Shown here one piece after another: positions 23,384 to 28,211 of a stretch of DNA of 28,211 bases. The DNA comes from Phycisphaerales bacterium (GTDB lineage Bacteria > Planctomycetota > Phycisphaerae > Phycisphaerales > UBA1924): assembly GCA_030680655.1 (NCBI GenBank), contig JAUXUZ010000166.1, forward strand, positions 1 to 28,211, in the 5' to 3' direction. The notes under the pieces were generated by a model. It was not told the DNA's origin, searched no databases, and worked only from the letters and a program-made list of their open reading frames with translations. The position numbers and the translations under genes were made by a program. Position 1 is the first letter of the stretch, and each line of letters starts with the position of its first letter.

Positions 23384-24414
23384 TGCCCCAGCTGACCACA
23401 GGCCAACTCGCCGCCGAGCTCGGCGCCTCGCTCACCGGCCCGTCCGACACGGCGATCACCAGCGCCGAGTCGCTCGACAGGGCCGGCGCCGGGCACATCA
23501 CGTTCATCCGGTCCACCAGGTTCGCCAAGGCCTGGCCCGCCAGCGGCGCCTCGGCGGCGCTGGTCACGCGCGGCATCGAACTCCCGGCCGGAGAGGGCCC
23601 CGCCCGCGCGGTGCTCACCGTCGCCGACGCCGACATGGCGATGATCCGCGTGCTCGAGCTGCTGGCACCGCCGTCGGTGGTCCCCGAGCCGGGCGTGCAC
23701 CCCTCCGCCTTCATCGACCCCGCCGCGACCGTCCACCCCTCCGCGCACGTGGGCCCGCACGCGTCGATCGGGCCGGGCACAACGGTCGCGCGCGGCGCGG
23801 TGCTGCACGCGGGCGTGCGGCTCGGCGCGGGCGTGAGCATCGGCGCAGGCACAACCCTGCTCGCAAACGTCGTCGTGCAGGACCGCTGCACGATCGGCTC
23901 GCACTGCACGCTCCACCCCGCGGTGATCATCGGCGCCGACGGCTTCGGCTACCGGCTCGACCCCGAGGCACGCGCGCTGGTCAAGGTCCCCCACATCGGC
24001 AGCGTCGTGATCGGCGACCACGTCGAGATCGGCGCCGGCTCGTGCGTTGACCGCGGCAAGTTCGGCGCCACCACGATCGGCGACGGCACCAAAATCGACA
24101 ACCTCGTTCAGATCGGGCACAACTGCACCGTCGGGCGCTCCGTCGTCATCTGCGGGTGCGCTGCGCTCGCCGGCAGCGTCACCATCGGCGACGGTGTGCT
24201 CATCGGCGGCGGCGCCGGCATCGCCGACAATATCGTCGTCCACGCCGGCGCACGCATCGCGGCCCAGGCCGGCGTCATGAACGATGTGCCCCCCGGCGAG
24301 GCCGTGTGCGGCGCGCCCGCCCTGCCCCAGCGTGACTGGGCCCGCGCACACATCGCCCTGCGCAGGCTGGCCGACCCGGCCAACAAACCGCCGCAGCCCT
24401 CCGCCCGCGGATAA
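23383..24414 (+). CDS. lpxD: UDP-3-O-acylglucosamine N-acyltransferase LpxD
   Basis: A 343-residue protein. The N-terminal domain (1-100) binds the uridine part (AGAGHITFIRSTRFAK). From about residue 103 to 300 there is a left-handed beta-helix made of hexapeptide repeats (SIGPGTTVARGAV, VSIGAGTT, VIIGADGFGY, VVIGDHVEIGAGSCVDRG, TIGDGTKIDNLVQIGHN). H246 in QIGHNC is the probable catalytic base. The C-terminal helix (LPQRDWARAHIALRRL) binds ACP in relatives. The enzyme adds the second acyl chain in lipid A synthesis, using acyl-ACP. It starts within the stop of skp. Its presence supports production of lipid A. Confidence 0.95.
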   Translation: MPQLTTGQLAAELGASLTGPSDTAITSAESLDRAGAGHITFIRSTRFAKAWPASGASAALVTRGIELPAGEGPARAVLTVADADMAMIRVLELLAPPSVVPEPGVHPSAFIDPAATVHPSAHVGPHASIGPGTTVARGAVLHAGVRLGAGVSIGAGTTLLANVVVQDRCTIGSHCTLHPAVIIGADGFGYRLDPEARALVKVPHIGSVVIGDHVEIGAGSCVDRGKFGATTIGDGTKIDNLVQIGHNCTVGRSVVICGCAALAGSVTIGDGVLIGGGAGIADNIVVHAGARIAAQAGVMNDVPPGEAVCGAPALPQRDWARAHIALRRLADPANKPPQPSARG

Positions 24415-24451
24415 CCACCATGATCGCTCCCTGCCAGCCCGCCGACTCCCC

Positions 24452-24480
24452 TTTCCATTTTGGTAAGCACCTACTAACAT
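24452..24480 (+). promoter_or_regulatory. Internal promoter for lpxC
   Basis: TTTCCA (24452-24457), 17-base spacer, TAACAT (24475-24480), five bases, then GTG at 24486. It lies just after the lpxD stop and would allow lpxC to be made from a leaderless mRNA independently of the upstream promoter. Confidence 0.5.
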
Positions 24481-24485
24481 CCTCC

Positions 24486-25409
24486 GTGCCCGGTGCCGCA
24501 CTCATCCCGCGCACGCTCGCCCAGCCCGTCCGGCTCACCGGCACGGGGCTCTTCACACCGGTGCCCTGCACCGTCACTATCCACCCCGCGCCCCCCGGCT
24601 CGGGCATCACCCTCCGCCGCACGGACCTGCCCGACCAGCCGCTCATCCGCGCCGATGCGCGCCACGTCTTCACACCGCTGCCCGAGGCGTCACGCGACGC
24701 GGCCCGGCACACCGTGCTCAACCCCGCGCCCGGCAAAGCCGGCGTGCACACCGTCGAGCACCTGCTCAGCGCGCTGTGGGGCCTTGGCATCACCGACGCC
24801 CACGCCGACGTCAACGGGCCAGAGGTGCCCATGCTCGACGCCAGCGCGCTCCCCTTCGCCCGCGCGCTGCGCGAAGCCGGACTCTCGTCACCGGTCGCCG
24901 CGGATGCTCGCAGCGCAGAGCCGATCGTCATCGAAGAACCGATCGAGCTCTCCGACGGCCACGGGCCCGGTGCGCCGCGCATCACCGCCGAGCCTTCGAG
25001 CGGCCCGCTGCTGGAACTGACCTACCGCCTCAACTACGGGCCCGCCGCCGGCCCCGTGCTGGCGCCGCAGCAGGCGAGCTTCACCCTCAACTGGCACAGC
25101 CCCGACGCCGACGCGTACATGGCCAGTGTCGCCCCCGCGCGCACGTTCTGCACCCAGAGCGAGGCCAACGCCTTCCGCGCCGCCGGGTACTTCGCGCACC
25201 TGGGCCCCGGTGATGTGCTCATCGCCGGACCGGCCGGCCCGATCGAAACAACGCTGCGCCTGCCGCACGAACCGGCCGTGCACAAGCTGCTGGACCTGCT
25301 CGGCGATCTCGCCCTGGCGGGGCGCCCGGTCTTTGCGAAGGTCACCGCCTACCGCTCGGGGCACACGCTCAACCACCGCCTCGCCCGCGCGCTGATGGAC
25401 CTTCGCTAG
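24486..25409 (+). CDS. lpxC: UDP-3-O-acyl-N-acetylglucosamine deacetylase LpxC
   Basis: A 307-residue zinc amidohydrolase that carries out the committed step of lipid A synthesis in the cytosol. Key residues seen: E91 and H92 in HTVEHLLSAL (catalytic base and zinc ligand), H266 and D270 in HKLLD (zinc ligands), and H293 in RSGHTLN. Other family motifs are TLAQPVRLTGTGLF, RRTDLPDQP, EVPMLDASALPF and APARTFC. The GTG at 24486 was chosen because homologues begin only a few residues before the R-T-L motif and because a promoter lies five bases upstream. An ATG at 24420, five bases after the lpxD stop, is also in frame and would add 22 unconserved residues. No FabZ fusion is present. Confidence 0.93.
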   Translation: MPGAALIPRTLAQPVRLTGTGLFTPVPCTVTIHPAPPGSGITLRRTDLPDQPLIRADARHVFTPLPEASRDAARHTVLNPAPGKAGVHTVEHLLSALWGLGITDAHADVNGPEVPMLDASALPFARALREAGLSSPVAADARSAEPIVIEEPIELSDGHGPGAPRITAEPSSGPLLELTYRLNYGPAAGPVLAPQQASFTLNWHSPDADAYMASVAPARTFCTQSEANAFRAAGYFAHLGPGDVLIAGPAGPIETTLRLPHEPAVHKLLDLLGDLALAGRPVFAKVTAYRSGHTLNHRLARALMDLR

Positions 25410-25442
25410 GTTCCGCCCGCGCCGCCGAGCGCACAGCCACCG

Positions 25443-25712
25443 CTACCGCTTCAGCAGGCCCTCAACCACTTGCGCCAGTTGCTTCGCGTCGCGCGCCGCC
25501 GTCGCCCGCGCCACCGTCACCTCTTCAACCTTCGCCGCCCGCAGCGCCGTCTCGGCGCGCTTCCAGAGCTTCTCCGACGCCTTGGCGTCCGCCGCCAGGT
25601 ACAACTCGCCGATCAGCTCCTGCAGCTTCGTCAACTGGATGGTGTCGTGGTGCGCGTAATAGCGGTCAACGATCTTCCGCTGCGTGTGAGAGAGGTCGGG
25701 CCGCTTCGCCAT
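25443..25712 (-). CDS. Small helical protein, unknown function
   Basis: An 89-residue protein, MAKRPDLSHTQRKIVDRYYAH..., mostly helical and highly charged, with no signal peptide and no membrane segment. It contains LQELIGELYLAADAKASEKLWKRAE and an Ala/Arg/Lys-rich C-terminal half ending LLKR. No domain was recognised; a cytosolic binding or nucleoid-type role would be a guess. The ATG at 25712 has TACGCT five bases upstream and no ribosome-binding site. An upstream extension (to 25766) falls in a repeat hairpin and is rejected. It converges with lpxC. Confidence 0.65.
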   Translation of the reverse strand: MAKRPDLSHTQRKIVDRYYAHHDTIQLTKLQELIGELYLAADAKASEKLWKRAETALRAAKVEEVTVARATAARDAKQLAQVVEGLLKR

Positions 25713-25717
25713 GCCCG

Positions 25718-25723
25718 AGCGTA
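25718..25723 (-). promoter_or_regulatory. -10-like hexamer of the 89-residue protein gene (leaderless type)
   Basis: TACGCT on the minus strand, five bases (CGGGC), then ATG at 25712. No Shine-Dalgarno sequence. Confidence 0.35.
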
Positions 25724-25732
25724 CGCCGCCCC

Positions 25733-25793
25733 ACCTCTCCCGCTCCCAGCGGGAGAGGTCGCACAAGGCTCGGCGCGTGCGGGTGAGGGTGCC
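25733..25793. repeat. Palindromic extragenic repeat
   Basis: ACCTCTCCCGCT (25733-25744), CCC, AGCGGGAGAGGT (25748-25759) is a perfect 12-pair hairpin with a three-base loop. The tail up to 25793 (containing GTGCGGGTGAGGGTGCC) matches, by general pattern, the CTCTCCCGC/GCGGGAGAG...GGGTGAGGG extragenic repeats found in many bacterial genomes. It lies between the small helical protein gene and the acetyltransferase gene. It may also act as a transcript end for the latter, but lacks a U-tract. Confidence 0.7.
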
Positions 25794-25814
25794 TTGAAGG
25801 CCCCATCCCGCGCC

Positions 25815-26441
25815 TCACTCCCACTCCCCAGCCTCCCGCTCCGCGACATCCGTATTTGAACTGTGAACTTTGAACTGTGAACGTTCGCTCCCCTCCCTGG
25901 CCTTCACCTTCACCGCCGGGTTCCCCGCGTACACCCACCCGCCCTCAAGGCTCTTCATCGCCACCCCGCGCGCGCCCAGCACGGCCCCGCGCCCAACCTC
26001 GACAGACGGCCCGACGAACGCGTCCGCCGCCAGCCACACATCATCACCGATCGTGACCGGCGCCCGCACCAGCGGCATGTCGAGCTGGCGGTAGTCGTGC
26101 GTGCCCGCGCACACGTGCACACCCTGGCTGATCGACACATTGCGACCGATCACCACCTTCCCCAGGCAGTAGAGGATCGCCCGGTCCCCCACCGACGAGT
26201 TCTCGCCGATGGTCAGGTTCCACGGCTGCTCGACCCGCACGCTCGCCCGCACCCGCACGCTCGGGCCAACCGCTGCGCCGAAGCGGCGCAGCAGCCACGC
26301 CCGCGCGCCGTACCAGTTGTGGAAGGTGCACCGGAAGACGAGCGAACCGCCGTACATCCAGGCCGCCCGCGCCGCCTTCTCGCCAAGCGAGTACGGGCTC
26401 TGCGCCCGGGCCTGCTTACCTATCTCGCCATCGCTGTTCAT
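25815..26441 (-). CDS. WcaF-like hexapeptide acetyltransferase
   Basis: A 208-residue left-handed beta-helix acyltransferase of the kind named putative colanic acid biosynthesis acetyltransferase WcaF. After an N-terminal helical part with FHNWYGARAWLLRRFG come hexapeptide repeats (LTIGENSSVGDRAILY, VVIGRNVSISQG), the catalytic region VCAGTHDY with H115, VTIGDDVWLAADAFVGPSVEVGRGAVLGA, and GGWVYAGNPAVKVK. It probably O-acetylates a surface polysaccharide sugar. The ATG at 26441 (MNSDGEIGKQ) is supported by TATGCT seven bases upstream. The last 25 residues (from SERSQF) are not family-like and are encoded by short repeat DNA, so they look like an added tail. Confidence 0.85.
   Translation of the reverse strand: MNSDGEIGKQARAQSPYSLGEKAARAAWMYGGSLVFRCTFHNWYGARAWLLRRFGAAVGPSVRVRASVRVEQPWNLTIGENSSVGDRAILYCLGKVVIGRNVSISQGVHVCAGTHDYRQLDMPLVRAPVTIGDDVWLAADAFVGPSVEVGRGAVLGARGVAMKSLEGGWVYAGNPAVKVKAREGSERSQFKVHSSNTDVAEREAGEWE
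25856..25883. repeat. 14-bp tandem repeat inside the acetyltransferase 3' end
   Basis: TTGAACTGTGAACT (25856-25869) is followed by TTGAACTGTGAACG (25870-25883), 13 of 14 identical. The unit is not a multiple of three, so the two copies are read in different frames in the protein. It marks the start of the unconserved C-terminal tail. Confidence 0.85.
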
Positions 26442-26448
26442 GGAGATC

Positions 26449-26454
26449 AGCATA
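26449..26454 (-). promoter_or_regulatory. -10 hexamer at the acetyltransferase start (leaderless type)
   Basis: TATGCT on the minus strand, seven bases (GATCTCC), then the ATG at 26441. No Shine-Dalgarno sequence and no clear -35. Confidence 0.45.
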
Positions 26455-26617
26455 TCGACCCGCCACCGGCAGCGCCCCGGGCACCCGCGGCGGCCGATTC
26501 GCTCTGACCGCGTTGCCCAGCTTGACAGCGCAGCGTTGTCCGCACCGGGTGAAGTTCCCTGTCTTCTCCAACCATCACGCACGGGCGGGTATCGGGGCCC
26601 GGCACCGGCGGGTTTCC

Positions 26618-26645
26618 TTGCCTTCGAGCGCTGGCGCGGCATGAT
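26618..26645 (+). promoter_or_regulatory. Possible promoter of the PEP-CTERM-like gene
   Basis: TTGCCT (26618-26623), 16-base spacer, CATGAT (26640-26645). A start about seven bases later would place the first base of the transcript at the first of three leader hairpins. The match to consensus is moderate. Confidence 0.3.
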
Positions 26646-26652
26646 GTGGTGT

Positions 26653-26700
26653 CCCGTGTTCGGCACGGGCAGTGTCTCTCAAGCAGAGACCTCTACGAGG
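26653..26700 (+). other. Three consecutive hairpins in the leader of the PEP-CTERM-like gene
   Basis: CCCGTG-TTCGG-CACGGG (26653-26669), GTCTCT-CAAGC-AGAGAC (26674-26690) and CCTC-TAC-GAGG (26690-26700) are perfect stems placed one after another, followed by an unpaired purine-rich stretch and the GGAG site at about 26728. This could be a structured 5' leader stabilising or regulating the mRNA. No known riboswitch class was recognised. Confidence 0.5.
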
Positions 26701-26738
26701 CTGAGGGAGTCTCGAAAACCAGTGGCTGGAGTCTTCAA

Positions 26739-27485
26739 ATGCACAAGATCTGCATCGGCGCGATCACCGTGCTCACGCTCGTCTCGGCCGCTTCGGCCGA
26801 CCTCGCAAGCTGGTCGTTCATCGCCGGCCAGGCGGGGGGCAACTACGGCCAGAACAGCAACGGCGGCGCCATCCAGAGCGCCTCGTCGTCGTTCGACTCG
26901 GCGACGAACCAGTTCTCGTTCTCGGTTCAGTTCAGCAACCAGACCACCCGCGGCTTCTGGCTGGCTGTGAGCCCCGGCGACAACCCCAAGTCGCACTCGG
27001 GCGAGCTCGCCCTGATCTACTTCGACGCCTCGGTCATGGGCAACCTGCGCATGTCGGTTTACAACTACAACGGCGTCAACGGTGACTCGTCGTACTACGA
27101 CGGCTCAATCGCCTCGGGCACCCAGGCCCCCGACCGCATCGTGTCGACCCTCAACGGGTTCGCCGCGAACATGAGCGTGGTGAACAGCGGCGGCGGACGC
27201 ACGATGAGCATCAGCTTCGACGCGACCGCGATCCAGAACCACGTCCCGATCTACCCCGGCAACACGCCGTGGACCGGCGTGGCCTTCGGCCAGCAGATGG
27301 GCGTCTGGTTCCACCCCGTCGCTTCGCTCTCGACCACCTACGGCGCCAACGGCTTCCTCTCGACCTGGAACGCCAGCAGCGGCGGCTGGCTCGACGGGCA
27401 CCACTTCAACACCGTGCCCACCCCCGCCGCCAGCACGCTGCTGGCGATGGCCGGTGTCGGCCTCACGCGCCGCCGCCGCGCCTGA
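26739..27485 (+). CDS. Secreted protein with PEP-CTERM-like sorting tail
   Basis: A 248-residue protein. A signal peptide (MHKICIGAITVLTLVSAASA) is followed by a beta-rich domain without cysteine and with many Ser, Asn and Gly (for example NQFSFSVQFSNQTTRGFWLAVS, MSVYNYNGVNG, MSISFDA). The C-terminus is VPTPAASTLLAMAGVGLTRRRRA: a V-P-x-P motif, a hydrophobic helix and an Arg cluster, the layout of PEP-CTERM sorting signals, in the short form common in Phycisphaerae-like proteins. It would be exported, then cleaved or anchored by an exosortase/archaeosortase-type system; none is visible here. GGAG lies seven bases before the ATG. A strong terminator follows. Function of the domain is unknown. 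Confidence 0.88.
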   Translation: MHKICIGAITVLTLVSAASADLASWSFIAGQAGGNYGQNSNGGAIQSASSSFDSATNQFSFSVQFSNQTTRGFWLAVSPGDNPKSHSGELALIYFDASVMGNLRMSVYNYNGVNGDSSYYDGSIASGTQAPDRIVSTLNGFAANMSVVNSGGGRTMSISFDATAIQNHVPIYPGNTPWTGVAFGQQMGVWFHPVASLSTTYGANGFLSTWNASSGGWLDGHHFNTVPTPAASTLLAMAGVGLTRRRRA

Positions 27486-27516
27486 GCCGCCCCCCCACCA
27501 CTACCCATCCACACCC

Positions 27517-27547
27517 AACGCCGCACCCTCACCGGTGCGGCGTTTTC
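27517..27547 (+). terminator. Strong Rho-independent terminator
   Basis: AACGCCGCACC (27517-27527), six-base loop CTCACC, GGTGCGGCGTT (27534-27544): an 11-pair perfect stem running into TTTTC-ATTT. It follows the PEP-CTERM-like gene by about 30 bases. Confidence 0.88.
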
Positions 27548-27591
27548 ATTTCCATACCCGCACGCCACCACCCCAAGGCCCGCTCATCCAC

Positions 27592-27597
27592 TACCCT
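27592..27597 (+). promoter_or_regulatory. -10-like hexamer of the zinc-ribbon gene (leaderless type)
   Basis: TACCCT, six bases (TGCCCG), then ATG at 27604. No Shine-Dalgarno sequence and no clear -35. Same arrangement as at ltaE. Confidence 0.4.
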
Positions 27598-27603
27598 TGC
27601 CCG

Positions 27604-28071
27604 ATGGCCGATACGCAGCCGCCATTCCCAAGCCAAGGCCACCTCACCGCCTACCTCGCCGACCACGATGTGCCCTGCCCCGCCTGCACCTACAACCTCC
27701 GCGGCCTGACCGCCGACCGCTGCCCCGAGTGCAACCGCGAGCTCGTCCTGCAGATCCGCCTCGCCGAGCCGCGCATCGGCGCGTGGATCGCAGCCCTCGC
27801 CGGCGCGGCCGCCATGCTCGGCTTCAACGGGCTGCTGTTTCTCTACTTCCTGGCGTACATGGCCCGGGGCCGCCGGTACGGCCCCCCGTGGCCGTCGGTG
27901 GCCACGCTGCTGGTCTCAACGGTCATTGCCGCCTTCGGCCTCGCGCAGTTGATCAAGCGGCGACGCGCCTTTGGCAACCTGAGCGCTGGCGCCCGCGGCA
28001 CATGGGCGGCGGGCGCCTGGCTGACGACCGCGGCCAGCGCCATTGCGTTCTTCTCGTTCGTTGACAACTGA
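27604..28071 (+). CDS. Zinc-ribbon membrane protein, unknown function
   Basis: A 155-residue protein. Residues 25-43 carry CPAC-TYNLRGLTADR-CPEC, a zinc ribbon with C25, C28, C40 and C43. Three hydrophobic segments follow: about 59-84 (AWIAALAGAAAMLGFNGLLFLYFLAY), 98-115 (VATLLVSTVIAAFGLAQL) and 135-152 (AAGAWLTTAASAIAFFSF). The YNLRGL-x-x-DRCPEC pattern is, from memory, frequent in planctomycete membrane proteins of unknown role. The ribbon is probably cytoplasmic. The start fits TACCCT six bases upstream. The gene follows the strong terminator and so has its own promoter. Confidence 0.82.
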   Translation: MADTQPPFPSQGHLTAYLADHDVPCPACTYNLRGLTADRCPECNRELVLQIRLAEPRIGAWIAALAGAAAMLGFNGLLFLYFLAYMARGRRYGPPWPSVATLLVSTVIAAFGLAQLIKRRRAFGNLSAGARGTWAAGAWLTTAASAIAFFSFVDN

Positions 28072-28090
28072 CTCGCCCGCGTGCGGCGTC

Positions 28091-28211
28091 ATGGGCTGGG
28101 GTGACGTGCTCGAGCCGCGGATCGGCTACGCGGGCTACGTGCGTGCGGAGTGGACCAGCACGGTCAGCTTCGCCATTAACCTCAAGGGCTCGTTCTCGGG
28201 CGTCGGGGGCA
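28091..28211 (+). CDS. Start of a further reading frame, cut by window edge
   Basis: From the ATG at 28091 the frame stays open to the right edge (40 codons). It reads MGWGDVLEPRIGYAGYVRAE, continuing with a beta-strand-like TSTVSFAINLKGSFSG. Only three of 40 third positions are A or T, which matches the real genes here. No ribosome-binding site or -10 is close by, so the true start may differ. No family recognised from this fragment. Confidence 0.45.
   Translation, partial: MGWGDVLEPRIGYAGYVRAEWTSTVSFAINLKGSFSGVGG

Noticed and set aside
28061..28066. Perfect TTGACA at the end of the zinc-ribbon gene
   Set aside because: The position 17 bases downstream reads GC-rich sequence with no -10 hexamer.
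1..28211. tRNA, rRNA, CRISPR or transposase genes
   Set aside because: No T-loop pattern with flanking stems, no rRNA signature, no regularly spaced repeats and no transposase motif were seen on either strand.

Overview
The window looks like chromosomal DNA from a high-GC Gram-negative planctomycete, most likely of the Phycisphaerae type. The evidence is a combination of traits: a PEP-CTERM-like C-terminal sorting tail, a C-terminal duplicated DNNDF dockerin-like module, two prepilin-like proteins with large C-terminal domains, a CxxC-x11-CxxC zinc-ribbon membrane protein, and an outer-membrane set (BamA, Skp/OmpH, LpxD, LpxC). No rRNA, tRNA, CRISPR array, prophage or complete insertion sequence was found. 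Coding density is high and most real genes use almost only G or C at third codon positions.

Layout. 1-5856 (minus): a partial secreted beta-domain protein, a large secreted GH15 glucoamylase-like enzyme with two C-terminal dockerin-like repeats, and a UDP-glucuronate 4-epimerase-like enzyme. 5857-6496: the only long gene-free stretch; it holds a lower-GC promoter-like segment, a perfect palindrome and a terminator-like hairpin, so it may encode a small RNA. 6574-9998: a secreted charged protein (minus), an Mrp/ApbC-type ATPase (plus), then a GNAT acetyltransferase and a two-helix membrane protein (minus). 10258-12741: BamA. 12743-14574 (minus): UbiX and a DUF457/YdjM-like membrane protein. 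14692-18313: a lipoprotein (plus), a pseudopilin plus a single-pass membrane protein (minus), and a second pseudopilin (plus). 18356-21416 (minus): a GH20-like hexosaminidase without a signal peptide, followed by anhydro-N-acetylmuramic acid kinase, which suggests cell-wall recycling. 21441-21567: a small inverted-repeat element. 21599-22627: threonine aldolase. 22727-25409: skp-lpxD-lpxC. 25443-28211: a small helical protein, a WcaF-like acetyltransferase, a PEP-CTERM-like secreted protein with a strong terminator, a zinc-ribbon membrane protein, and the start of one more reading frame.

The genes centre on the envelope: lipid A synthesis and outer-membrane assembly (LpxD, LpxC, Skp, BamA), wall recycling (GH20, AnmK), surface sugars (epimerase, acetyltransferase) and exported proteins with several different targeting signals.

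The most striking signal is not a gene. Eight start codons (BamA, AnmK, GH20, LtaE, LpxC, the WcaF-like enzyme, the 89-residue protein and the zinc-ribbon protein) have a -10-like TAnnnT hexamer 5 to 7 bases upstream and no Shine-Dalgarno sequence. This is what leaderless mRNAs would look like. Most exported-protein genes instead have a purine-rich ribosome-binding site. This reading rests on sequence inspection only; no transcript data were available.
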